Made by a program: the position numbers and the translations under genes | In this document: one piece after another, positions 1 to 7,545 of the stretch | How positions within the stretch are numbered: position 1 is the stretch's first letter | How the letters are laid out: the number at the start of each line of letters is the position of its first letter | The notes under the pieces: model-generated | The model's input: the letters and a program-made list of their open reading frames with translations, nothing else | Database searches by the model: none | What the model was told of the DNA's origin: nothing | Assembly (NCBI RefSeq): GCF_026544205.1 | Contig: NZ_JALNUI010000009.1 | Location: 62,001-126,000 of the forward strand | DNA: 64,000 nt | Origin: Curtobacterium sp. GC_Cur_3 | GTDB lineage: Bacteria; Actinomycetota; Actinomycetes; Actinomycetales; Microbacteriaceae | Reading direction: 5' to 3'

Positions 1-291
1 CTCGAGGTTGAGTCGAATCCTTCGGATGGGCAGACACGGCAGCTCAGTGGTGACCGGCACGTCAATACGGACTGCGGTCCTGCGCTCAGTGCGGCCATGA
101 CCGAACTCGCCTACTGTGAAGAAGCGCTGCCGGGCCAGGTAGCGAGCAATCGTCCGGATAGCGGACGTTGCTGCTGGCAGGTCCGCATCGGTGAGCGATG
201 TGGGTTCCGAGTCGTGCATGCTGCTCGCCAAGCAATTTTTCGTGCACGCGTTCATGCGGAGAAAACGGCAATCAGGCGTGCATGCATGCTG
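1..291. other. left-edge stretch without a recognisable gene
   Basis: Short open frames exist on both strands but none has a Shine-Dalgarno sequence or a composition that I recognise as coding. Positions 215-300 are rich in overlapping GCATGC-type tetramers and hexamers. The stretch lies downstream of the leftward replication gene, so it may hold its terminator or the end of an element that continues outside the window. Nothing firmer can be said. Confidence 0.4.
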
Positions 292-2193
292 TCATGCAGC
301 TAGCTCAAGATCGCGAAGCTGCTGCAGGAGCCCGTCCCTGACGAACCTCATAGCGGCTTGGTGGTCAGCACGCCCGTCGGTTGAGCACGGGTAAGTCGGG
401 TACGCCTCGGGGCCGCCCTGATCATCAACGGATCGGAACATGACGACCTGCGTGGCGGGGGTTCGGTCGCGGCCGGATCTACCGGCCTTGCGGATGAGGT
501 GGTTCTGCCACCAGGCCCAGAGGTCGCGCTCGTCGACGTACTGCTGTTCTCGGCGCTGGAGGATCCCGTCCACTCCGAGCTGCTTGGCCACGTGGGTTCG
601 GAAATCATGGAGTCGCCGGCGCCAACCGGTGGGTGTGGCGATCGCGAGGGTCCAGCGCCGCATACGTGCGAGTGCAGCTCGTGCACGGCCGCGGGGGAGT
701 CCTGCACGCTCAGCGACCACCTCAGGAGCGTGCTCATCCGTGGTCAGGCTTTCGTACACACGGCGGGCTGTGGGTCCGAGTGCTGCGCGGGTGAAGACGT
801 CGTGCCGTCCGGCGTCGAGCCGATCTTCCAGAGCGTCTAAGAAAGCGACTCTCACGTCGAAGAGCTCGGCCGGGGGGCGGGCGGTCACATCGTAAAGTGG
901 CCCGACGTGTTTGGAGGGTGTGGAAAACCGGTCCGTGAGTCGCCAAACGGCCGCGTTGGGGCCGTCTGCCTGGCGCCGGCGGGTGATCCATCCGGCTGCG
1001 TAGAGGCGACGGAGCGAGCGGTCGACGGTACTCGAGGGGATGCCGGTGGCGATCGCCACCGACCGGAGTGCGGCGGCGACGTCGCGGGAGCCGGAGCGCA
1101 GGGACAGCCAGGCGAGGTAGGTCAGGACGGTGCTGTCGTGCAAGTCCGCCTCGGTGCGGGTCCAGCGGCCCGGGGAGGCGGTAAACGCCTGCAGCATGGC
1201 CTCGACGACGTCGGCGATCCCGGTCAGGTCGGTGAGGTCGCGTTGTTCGCGTTCCTCGGGCGCGTGCCTGTACAGCACCGCACGGTCCTGCGCCTTCACC
1301 CACTGCCGCTCTAGGCGGGCGGCAGCCTCGGCTGGCTGTCGGGGCTCTCGGCCGCCGGTGGGGCGGTTGCGGGTCCGGTAGTGCTCCATGCCGGGTGCGG
1401 TCTTCGCGGCGTGCTCGACGTCGGCGAGGGTCCATTCGGACACCGCGGCCGCGAGCAGGCACAGGTAGCCGGTACGGGACGGGTCGCGGCCGCCGGCGAC
1501 GGTGGCCATGTGCGCCTCACCCCACGTCGGAAGGGTCCGATGCGCGTGGTGCCGGGCGTCGACGGGTCCGGTGGGGAAGGAGTCCGTGGGATCCACGGTC
1601 GGACGGAGCTCGCGGAACGCGGCAGTGACGCGGAGGAGATCTCCAGCAGTCACGGTCGGGGTGCGGAGCACGTCGACGTCGCCGGCGCCGGCCATCACCT
1701 CGGACGCGCCACCACGTGCGTGTGGGGTCAGGGGCGGGCGGACGGCGCCCGTGCGGTCGTTGCAGAGCAGACCGTGGTCAAGGGACGGCAGGACAGCTCG
1801 GGCGGCGCCGGCGAGCTGCACCATCGTGGCCTTGTCGACCCCGGCGAGGGGCACCCAGACGTGGAAGCCGCCGGTGGGGCTCGAGCGGCACACCACGTGC
1901 GGCACCTGTGCGTCACGGAGGATCCGCACCAGTACGCCGAGGTCCTCGGCCGCCTGGTCGAAGTCCTCCGGGGTCTTCGCGTCGAGGTCGAACGCAGCGA
2001 ACCGGAACCGTCCGTCAAGGCCTGTGAGGTCGATCGTCCACGGCGTCGACGGGGGAGTGTGCCCCGCCGTCGGGAACTTCGACGGATAGCTGTTCGACCG
2101 GATCGCCCCGTCAGCCTCCGCGATCATGCGGTTCACGTACCGACGCGGCGCGATCGCGCGCGTCAACGCCCAGGCGGTATCCGGAGAGGACAC
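292..2193 (-). CDS. primase-like (AEP-type) plasmid/ICE replication protein
   Basis: The product is 633 aa. Around residues 65-74 it has a hydrophobic-D-L-D motif (FAAFDLDAK, D69 and D71), and at 104-114 it has SSPTGGFHVWV with H111. Together these look like catalytic motifs I and II of archaeo-eukaryotic-type primases found in plasmid replication proteins. The C-terminal half contains winged-helix-like segments (for example near IATGIPSSTVDRSLRRL), plausible for origin binding. The likely role is replication initiation or priming of the conjugative element. The GTG start lacks a clear ribosome binding site. A strong GGAGGAGG lies about 55 bases further upstream at 2246-2253 on the minus strand without an in-frame ATG/GTG behind it, so the true start is uncertain. 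A mobile-element phage-type primase is the alternative reading. Confidence 0.75.
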   Translation of the reverse strand: MSSPDTAWALTRAIAPRRYVNRMIAEADGAIRSNSYPSKFPTAGHTPPSTPWTIDLTGLDGRFRFAAFDLDAKTPEDFDQAAEDLGVLVRILRDAQVPHVVCRSSPTGGFHVWVPLAGVDKATMVQLAGAARAVLPSLDHGLLCNDRTGAVRPPLTPHARGGASEVMAGAGDVDVLRTPTVTAGDLLRVTAAFRELRPTVDPTDSFPTGPVDARHHAHRTLPTWGEAHMATVAGGRDPSRTGYLCLLAAAVSEWTLADVEHAAKTAPGMEHYRTRNRPTGGREPRQPAEAAARLERQWVKAQDRAVLYRHAPEEREQRDLTDLTGIADVVEAMLQAFTASPGRWTRTEADLHDSTVLTYLAWLSLRSGSRDVAAALRSVAIATGIPSSTVDRSLRRLYAAGWITRRRQADGPNAAVWRLTDRFSTPSKHVGPLYDVTARPPAELFDVRVAFLDALEDRLDAGRHDVFTRAALGPTARRVYESLTTDEHAPEVVAERAGLPRGRARAALARMRRWTLAIATPTGWRRRLHDFRTHVAKQLGVDGILQRREQQYVDERDLWAWWQNHLIRKAGRSGRDRTPATQVVMFRSVDDQGGPEAYPTYPCSTDGRADHQAAMRFVRDGLLQQLRDLELAA

Positions 2194-2376
2194 GCGGGCA
2201 GATTCGTACGTGCTGGGCGCAGCAATGTGCGTTACGATGACGTCACCTCCTCCTCTCGGGGTGGTGGTACGACGAAGGCTCCCGGCTCCAACCGGGCTTC
2301 TTCTTCGGAACTGTCACGACCTGGACTGTTTGGCGACACGAGCAGGTTGTGAACATGACTTGGGGCTTAGCCCCGG

Positions 2377-2397
2377 ACCCCCGCCTCGTGCGGGGGT
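2377..2397 (-). terminator. GC-rich hairpin, probable terminator
   Basis: A perfect 8-bp stem (ACCCCCGC / GCGGGGGT) closes a 5-base loop, directly after the stop of the leftward small gene that ends at 2406. It probably separates that gene from the replication gene. Confidence 0.55.
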
Positions 2398-2405
2398 TCT
2401 GTCGT

Positions 2406-2720
2406 TTAGGCGGCTGTGTGGGCGGCCTCCCGGGGGTCGTCAAGGATCGGCAGGGCGCCGTACTCAGCGATGAGCTGAGCATGCAGGCGCTCGAGATAGA
2501 GCGAGATGCTCAAGTTCCCCGATGCGCGGGCGGCGTCGTGGTAGTCCCGCCCCGTATCCGGGTGCAGTGCGACGTCTCGGATCCGCGCGGCGTCAACACC
2601 GCGGGGAAGGCGATTGCGCTTCACACCTGCGTTCGATCCGGTCGTAGGCACGAGCGTGGCGTTAACACGCGGTCTATCGACGGAGGTCGCCGCGGTGTGC
2701 CGGATACCGAGGGCTCTCAC
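2406..2720 (-). CDS. small conserved-looking protein of unknown function
   Basis: I do not recognise the family. The C-terminal ~60 residues look genuinely coding (DVALHPDTGRDYHDAARASG followed by a helix ending in LIAEYGALPIL). The frame stays open further upstream to 2972, but that extension is the mirror image of a rightward single-membrane-span gene at 2776-2937. I therefore place the start at a GTG at 2720, giving 104 aa; a later GTG at 2651 is also possible. A hairpin follows the stop. The position between the replication gene and the regulator suggests an accessory replication or maintenance role, which is inference only. Confidence 0.5.
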   Translation of the reverse strand: MRALGIRHTAATSVDRPRVNATLVPTTGSNAGVKRNRLPRGVDAARIRDVALHPDTGRDYHDAARASGNLSISLYLERLHAQLIAEYGALPILDDPREAAHTAA

Positions 2721-2775
2721 GTCGTCCGGTGAGCTCTCGGCCTGATACCAGTCAGAAAGCGCGAGAGTGGTCACC

Positions 2776-2937
2776 GTGCAGACCGATCGTTCCACGCTGA
2801 CCGCGGATCCAACCCAACCCAGCGCTTTCGAGCAACCCGTGAGAGCACGACGTGGACGAGCGTGGGTCTGGGTGATCTTCGCCGGGGCGGTGGCGGTTGG
2901 AGTCATCAACGTGGTTGCCATCGCTCTCGTGGGGTAG
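2776..2937 (+). CDS. small single-span membrane protein (53 aa)
   Basis: A GTG-started frame encodes a hydrophilic, Arg-rich N-terminus (about 30 residues ending in RARRGRAW) followed by one strongly hydrophobic segment (VWVIFAGAVAVGVINVVAIA) and a stop. An in-frame GTG at 2767 could be used instead. It ends about 20 bases before a palindromic operator candidate and 90 bases before the regulator gene. The arrangement of basic residues then a membrane span is typical of small membrane proteins. The function is unknown. It lies opposite the open upstream extension of the leftward gene, and one of the two must be spurious; the amphipathic layout favours this strand. Confidence 0.45.
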   Translation: MQTDRSTLTADPTQPSAFEQPVRARRGRAWVWVIFAGAVAVGVINVVAIALVG

Positions 2938-2957
2938 GTGGTCGAGCAGTCGGCACG

Positions 2958-2973
2958 GTTGCAAATTAGCAAC
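2958..2973. promoter_or_regulatory. palindromic operator candidate upstream of the XRE regulator
   Basis: GTTGCAAATTAGCAAC is an inverted repeat with GTTGC/GCAAC arms. Thirteen of its 16 bases recur at 6341-6356, immediately before the first transfer gene. A second TTGCAA-centred palindrome (TCTTTGCAAGA) lies at 2983-2993. It is probably a binding site for the adjacent XRE protein. Confidence 0.5.
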
Positions 2974-3027
2974 TCTGCTGTATCTTTGCAAGAAGCGTAC
3001 TGAACCGTCGGCTGCTAGCGTTTTCGA

Positions 3028-3702
3028 GTGGACCCAATGAGCGAATCCTCCGCACAAGCTCTGCACGGAGCGCTTGCAGCTGAGCTGCGCGCTGCGCAGG
3101 GCGTCGCGTACGTGAACGTGCGTGCGTGGGCCGAGCGGTCGGAGATCACGCACGACACCATCTACCGCGTTCTCAACGGCAAGCGACCGGTAACCGTCGT
3201 GGAGTTGGTTAATCTCTGCCGGGCGATCGGGGATGACCCGCTCGAGCTGGTGGCCCGTGCAGCAAAGCGCGCTGGGCTTGATCTGGGCGACGGCGTCGAC
3301 GAGATTGTCCGTTCTGACCGCGCCCGGCTCGCGCTAGAGGCGTCCGGGCTCTGGGACAACCTGGACGCGGCGTACACGAAGGCGCGGGCGGCGCTGAGTA
3401 AGACCGGACACTTGCTGTCGCTTCGGGAGTGGCGTGCGTTCGTCGATGGTGCTGGATCGCACTCGTTGGTGATCGCTCTGGCTGACTTCCTCGAGGTGCC
3501 GGCGGACTACCTCCTGGGGAAGACGCCGGAAGACGAAGCGCAGCGGATCGACGCACAGCTTGGCCTCGCTCGATCGATGCGATCGCTCGGCGTGACGAAG
3601 ATCGCCGCGCGATCGCTGGACGAACTGGAACCCGAGGAGATGGCCACGGTGGAGTCCGCCATTCGTGCGCTGATCGACAAAGAAGAGGGTCCCCGATCCT
3701 AG
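3028..3702 (+). CDS. XRE-family transcriptional regulator
   Basis: The product is about 224 aa. The N-terminal part (residues ~25-75) reads as a Cro/CI-type helix-turn-helix: VNVRAWAERSEITHDTIYRV, then an NGKRP turn, then LVNLCRAIGDDPLELV. A second helix-turn-helix-like segment near residues 150-165 contains LADFLEVPADYLLGKTPED. Such two-HTH regulators are usually followed by an ImmA/IrrE protease that cleaves them, and that is the next gene here. An ATG three codons into the frame, at 3037, is an alternative start. Two palindromes lie within 70 bases upstream, suggesting autoregulation. The likely role is repressor or switch protein of the conjugative element. Confidence 0.85.
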   Translation: MDPMSESSAQALHGALAAELRAAQGVAYVNVRAWAERSEITHDTIYRVLNGKRPVTVVELVNLCRAIGDDPLELVARAAKRAGLDLGDGVDEIVRSDRARLALEASGLWDNLDAAYTKARAALSKTGHLLSLREWRAFVDGAGSHSLVIALADFLEVPADYLLGKTPEDEAQRIDAQLGLARSMRSLGVTKIAARSLDELEPEEMATVESAIRALIDKEEGPRS

Positions 3703-3747
3703 GGAAGTGAGTGCTCTCCGAAGGGGGAGCGCTGGACGGGAGACATC

Positions 3748-4260
3748 ATGCGAGGACGCCGCCAGGGGCAGGCCGCTCACGAGCCGATTGCTGCGATCGC
3801 CGCCGCGCTCGTCTGGAGGACGCCGCTGCCCGATGTGGCGGAGTTCGAGGACCTGTGCAACGCAGTGTCGGCGCTCTACGGCCGGCGGCTGGTCTTCGAC
3901 GAGATCAAGGACGCCTCGCTCCGCGCAACCACTGGGATCCTGTTCGAGGCGGAAACGTTCACCGGGATCCTCGTACCGGCGGACGACAGCAACTACTACA
4001 GCTTCTTGAGTCGAACGCATGAGCTGTGCCATCTGATCGTGCGGAGCGCTCCGGAGGACTGGTTCCCGCCGGGCACCGCACGGCCGCATCAGCCGGCGCC
4101 CGACTCGCGTCTGTTCCTCCGCCTCTGCCCTCGGAACAGCTCGGAGTCGAACGACGCAGAGTCAGTGCGAGAAGAGCTGATCGTCGAAGAGATGGCACGC
4201 ATGTTCACCCGCAGGCTCTCGGCCTACGCCGACACGACGGAAGAGGAGCACTTCGGGTGA
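3748..4260 (+). CDS. ImmA/IrrE-type metallo-endopeptidase
   Basis: The 170-aa product has the zinc-protease motif HELCH (H91, E92, H95), and a downstream EE pair near residues 147-148 is a candidate third ligand. In ICEBs1 and Deinococcus, ImmA/IrrE proteases cleave a cognate XRE repressor. Placement directly after the XRE gene supports the same pairing here. The start has a GGGAGA ribosome binding site. The last four bases overlap the GTG start of the next membrane-protein gene (GTGA), indicating translational coupling. The substrate is inferred, not shown. Confidence 0.85.
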   Translation: MRGRRQGQAAHEPIAAIAAALVWRTPLPDVAEFEDLCNAVSALYGRRLVFDEIKDASLRATTGILFEAETFTGILVPADDSNYYSFLSRTHELCHLIVRSAPEDWFPPGTARPHQPAPDSRLFLRLCPRNSSESNDAESVREELIVEEMARMFTRRLSAYADTTEEEHFG

Positions 4261-5174
4261 TCCAGAGCGCATGTCTCCTGATCCTCATCGTCGCTGTCGC
4301 GTTCCGCGCCCGGAGGTCGTACCGGAAGCCCGCATGGTGGGCGACCGTGTTCGGCATGGTGTCCCTAGCGACGTACGGCGTAATCGCGGCCCCTCCCGCA
4401 GTCCTCGACGGGCTCCTCGGCGACCGGAACCTCCTTACTCCTGTACGCGACGCTTCCGCCGTCGCTGCGATGTGGTCGTTCCACAACGCTGTGGCGGCCG
4501 AGCGCGGTTTCGAACGCCAGCGGCTGCCGTGGTGGTCGGTCGTCGCTGCCATCGTCGCGTTCACGATTCCGTTCCTGCTCATCGCGAACCCAGGGCATAC
4601 CTCCCCGCGGTTCGTGCTCGATCGCCTCGATCAGCCAGCCGTGTGGCTGTTCGCCACCCTCTACACGGCGGTCATGGGGATCATCACCGCGCTCACCATT
4701 CGAATGCTGGTGGAGCGCCGCACAATGCCGACGATGTTCTGGGTGACGGGGCTGTCCCTGATGCTCGTCAGCGACGTCGTCGAAGTGCTCTACCTCCTCG
4801 TCGCACACTTCGGTCCAGTCTCAGCGGCGTTCCGGGAGCACTACTACTACGTCGCCGAGGTGCCCTTCTTCTCGGGTATCTTCATCGCCGTCGCCGGGTT
4901 CATCTGGATTCTCGGCGCACGTGCGTTCTGGTGGGCTGCTGCCCGCTGGACCGTCAGCGTTGACGCCCGCGGCCACGGCCCCGACTACCGAGCGAACCGC
5001 GTTGCCCTGGCGACAGCGCGCCGCTGGTCGAACCGTCAGCTTGCGTTCGACTCCGCCGCGAACATCCGCGACCGCGTCAAGGTCGGCCTGCAGGAGCTCT
5101 CCGCCGGCGAACGAATCGTGTTCGCGGTCGTTGAACACACGCTGTCCAACAAGCTCGGAGAGGTCACCCCCTGA
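4257..5174 (+). CDS. multi-pass membrane protein, MAB_1171c/DUF6545-like
   Basis: The product is about 305 aa from a GTG overlapping the protease stop. It has roughly seven hydrophobic segments in the first 220 residues, followed by a hydrophilic cytoplasmic tail of about 80 residues (from RGHGPDYRANRVALATARRW). From memory it resembles the actinobacterial MAB_1171c family annotated as putative transporters, which often lies beside an XRE regulator and an ImmA-like protein. The layout (membrane core plus cytosolic tail, coupled to a protease and regulator) would suit a signal sensor. A true transport function is unproven. The stop overlaps the next ATG (TGATG). Confidence 0.75.
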   Translation: MIQSACLLILIVAVAFRARRSYRKPAWWATVFGMVSLATYGVIAAPPAVLDGLLGDRNLLTPVRDASAVAAMWSFHNAVAAERGFERQRLPWWSVVAAIVAFTIPFLLIANPGHTSPRFVLDRLDQPAVWLFATLYTAVMGIITALTIRMLVERRTMPTMFWVTGLSLMLVSDVVEVLYLLVAHFGPVSAAFREHYYYVAEVPFFSGIFIAVAGFIWILGARAFWWAAARWTVSVDARGHGPDYRANRVALATARRWSNRQLAFDSAANIRDRVKVGLQELSAGERIVFAVVEHTLSNKLGEVTP

Positions 5175-6310
5175 TGCTCGCGCTCATCATCGTGGCCATC
5201 GCAGTGGTCGTGCTCGCCGCCGCCTACTGCGCCGCTGTGTTCCTGCTCGCGCGCGCCGTGGTGTTCCCGCAGCGCGCCCGGCCCACCAAGATCGTCCGGG
5301 TCAGCCCCAACGGGGACGTGGAGCTCACCAGCATCCCGCTGACGCGTTTCAGCGGGATTCTCGGGCTCCTCCACGACGACGAGACAAAGCTGGCCGTGCT
5401 CACGTCTGCCGTCGACGACGACGGCGGCAGCACTGTTGTGCGTCACCTCGCGGAGCCTGCAGCGCTAGAGGCGGGTACCGACGGGCGAGCGGCGGGGAAC
5501 GTGTTCACTCCGACGAACGTCATGACGACGCCGCCAGCAAGCGTCGAGGTCCACACGGACCACGCTTCCCAGCCCGCGTGGCTGTACGCCGGCACCGGCG
5601 CCGAGTCGTCCACGTGGGTCATCCATGTGCACGGGATGCTCGCCGGTCGCGACTCGGCCCTACGGAGCGTCCAAGCAGTATCCGGGGCCGGATACACGTC
5701 GCTGGTGATCTCCTATCGAGGCGACCGCGAGGCTGCCGGCGAGACACGCGAGCCCTCAGCACTCGGACAATCCGAGTGGCAGGACCTTGACGCAGCAATC
5801 GCGTACGCCCGGTCGCAGGGTGCAGCACGCATCGTCGTCGTCGGTTGGTCGCTCGGCGCAACGGTGGCCCTTGAGGAGACAACACGGGGGCTGCAGGGCG
5901 CCTCGATCGACGCGCTGGTGCTCGTGTCTCCCGTTGTGAGCTGGGCACGCACCATCCACTACGGGATGGCCCGACAACGCGTCCCGCGCTGGCTCGCATC
6001 GTCAGCCATCGCCCTGCTGTCATCACGGCTCGGTGCGCGCGTGCTGCGCCTGCCACTGACGCTGAGCCTGACGGATGCGCTACCGACGGTGTCCATCCCT
6101 ACCTTGGTCATCCACTCGACGGGTGACCTGACCACGCCGTTCGCAGCATCTGAGGCATTCGCCGCTAGCTCGGACCGCGTCGTGCTTGAACAATTCCCAG
6201 CAAGCCCGCACGCGATGGAATGGAACGCAGCACCGAAGCTCTTCGCCGCTCACGTGAACGACTGGATCGTTGCGAATCTGCGACGAAGTGGTGCCGAAGA
6301 TGTCAAGTAA
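5174..6310 (+). CDS. membrane-anchored alpha/beta hydrolase
   Basis: The 378-aa product has one N-terminal membrane span (residues ~3-28). A soluble region then carries an alpha/beta-hydrolase core: HVHG at 151-154, nucleophile elbow GWSLG with S226, a candidate acid D318 in HSTGDLT, and a candidate H346 in SPHAMEW. Its substrate cannot be read from sequence; peptides, lipids or esters are possible. It is coupled by TGATG overlap to the preceding membrane protein, so sensor, protease and hydrolase are made together. It may produce, trim or destroy an extracellular signal, which is inference. The gene ends about 30 bases before the operator motif of the transfer operon. Confidence 0.8.
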   Translation: MLALIIVAIAVVVLAAAYCAAVFLLARAVVFPQRARPTKIVRVSPNGDVELTSIPLTRFSGILGLLHDDETKLAVLTSAVDDDGGSTVVRHLAEPAALEAGTDGRAAGNVFTPTNVMTTPPASVEVHTDHASQPAWLYAGTGAESSTWVIHVHGMLAGRDSALRSVQAVSGAGYTSLVISYRGDREAAGETREPSALGQSEWQDLDAAIAYARSQGAARIVVVGWSLGATVALEETTRGLQGASIDALVLVSPVVSWARTIHYGMARQRVPRWLASSAIALLSSRLGARVLRLPLTLSLTDALPTVSIPTLVIHSTGDLTTPFAASEAFAASSDRVVLEQFPASPHAMEWNAAPKLFAAHVNDWIVANLRRSGAEDVK

Positions 6311-6340
6311 CCCCTACTAGGGCCAGTTTATTGCGCTGAT

Positions 6341-6356
6341 CTTGCAAATCTGCAAC
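6341..6356. promoter_or_regulatory. second copy of the regulator's operator motif, at the head of the transfer operon
   Basis: CTTGCAAATCTGCAAC matches the motif at 2958-2973 in 13 of 16 bases and keeps TTGC/GCAA arms. It lies just upstream of the first transfer gene, where a bound protein would block transcription or promoter access. Confidence 0.5.
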
Positions 6357-6384
6357 ACTCGTGGACATGAGTGGAGCACTGGAG

Positions 6385-7170
6385 ATGCGTTCGAGCCAGG
6401 GCTCGCCCGATGCTCCGCGCGCGTGCCTGGTCTGCGGCAGCCAGAAGCTCGGCCCTCGGTTCTGCACCGAGTGCGGCACCGAGCTCGTCCCGCCGGTCAT
6501 CGTCACGCACGCGGTCGGCCCGATGTGGGCAGTAAACGGCCACGTCCTCACCGTGGCGACGGGGGAGGACCTCCGCCGAACGATCCTTGCTACCGCCGCC
6601 GGCATCGCTCAAGCGGCCGCACCGGTTCGCGTGGTCATCACAGATGGGGCGCGAGTAACCAGGGTCGTTCTACGACTCGACGGCAGCTCGGTGGCCGAGG
6701 GCGACGACGCTGCGGCCTGGGCAGGCCCGGGCGTACAGCCAGTGGCCCCGACACGGTCGCGACCGTCATTGGTTGGAGTTCACGCCGGCGCCGGTGCCAG
6801 CACATGGGCCCTCCTGCTCGACCTCCCGGAGGTGCAGCTCACCGATGAGCCCACCGGTCTGGTCGTGCTCGTCTGCCGCTCGACACCCGCCGGCATCAAC
6901 GCGACCAAGGCCGCGATCCACGCGCTCGGCACAGACGCCGTTGACGCCGTTCTGGTCGTCGCCGATGCACCCGGCAAGCCCGTCCCGGCCGCCGCACGCG
7001 AACAACGCGTGCTTGCCGGCGCCGTACCGGTCGTGTCGGTGCCGTGGCTTCCCCGCCTCCGCGCGGTGGCAGAAATCTCCCCTGCATTGGCCGGGCAGCT
7101 AGCCCGACCCGCGCAACGGGTCACCAAGGCGCTCCTGGGGGCGCAGTCGAACAAGGAGAAGGCCGAATGA
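6385..7170 (+). CDS. zinc-ribbon conjugation-associated protein (P-loop-like, DUF6668-like)
   Basis: I choose the ATG at 6385 because GGAG sits 8 bases upstream. ATG 6367 and GTG 6361 are in frame, but lie against the operator motif without a ribosome binding site. From 6385 the product is 261 aa. It has a four-cysteine zinc ribbon near the N-terminus (CLVCG ... FCTECG; C14, C17, C27, C30). Near residues 130-140 is a VGVHAGAGAST segment resembling a deviant P-loop without the usual lysine, followed by a Rossmann-like region. Similar proteins open actinobacterial transfer operons. The role is unknown, possibly an ATPase-like assembly factor. It ends in ATGA overlap with the next gene. Confidence 0.7.
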   Translation: MRSSQGSPDAPRACLVCGSQKLGPRFCTECGTELVPPVIVTHAVGPMWAVNGHVLTVATGEDLRRTILATAAGIAQAAAPVRVVITDGARVTRVVLRLDGSSVAEGDDAAAWAGPGVQPVAPTRSRPSLVGVHAGAGASTWALLLDLPEVQLTDEPTGLVVLVCRSTPAGINATKAAIHALGTDAVDAVLVVADAPGKPVPAAAREQRVLAGAVPVVSVPWLPRLRAVAEISPALAGQLARPAQRVTKALLGAQSNKEKAE

Positions 7171-7520
7171 TCAGCAACGCCATCTACGCCGTCGTAGCGA
7201 AGTCACCCAAACTCGTCGACGCCAGTAGCCGTGCCGGCATGGTCGTCGCGCAGGCGTACTGCCTGCCCGGGAATGCGCAGGACGCCCTCGACACCGCCAC
7301 GCTCTGGACCCGCATCGTCGCGATCGCGCTCGGGGTCATCGCGCTCATCATCCTCGGCATCGGCATGTTCTTCTCCGGCAAGCGCCACGATGGCGGGGAA
7401 ACCCTCAAGGGTCTCGGCTGGTGGATCGGCGGTGCAGCCCTGATCGGCGCGGCCGCGGGGGTGGCTTCGATCTTCCTCGGGTCGGTGTCGGCGAACTGCA
7501 AGCAGATCCCCGGCGCATAA
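7167..7520 (+). CDS. small two-span membrane protein, pilin-like (VirB2/TrbC or DUF6112 type)
   Basis: The product is 117 aa from the ATG overlapping the previous stop. An N-terminal ~40-residue segment is followed by two hydrophobic segments (about 45-67 and 80-105) separated by a short basic loop (SGKRHDGG). This topology and its position ahead of the channel genes match VirB2/TrbC-type pilins or the actinobacterial DUF6112 proteins. Two cysteines (near residues 32 and 112) could form a disulfide. Identification rests on topology and context, so it is moderate. Confidence 0.6.
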   Translation: MISNAIYAVVAKSPKLVDASSRAGMVVAQAYCLPGNAQDALDTATLWTRIVAIALGVIALIILGIGMFFSGKRHDGGETLKGLGWWIGGAALIGAAAGVASIFLGSVSANCKQIPGA

Positions 7521-7545
7521 CCGACACCAACCCCGGGAGGCCGTC

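Noticed and set aside
1381-2352. 323-codon rightward frame opposite the replication gene
   Set aside because: It is a Gly/Arg/Val-rich shadow; the leftward frame has primase motifs.
2721-2972. N-terminal extension of the small leftward gene
   Set aside because: Its sequence is the mirror image of a plausible membrane protein on the other strand and contains low-complexity Thr/Ala/Pro.
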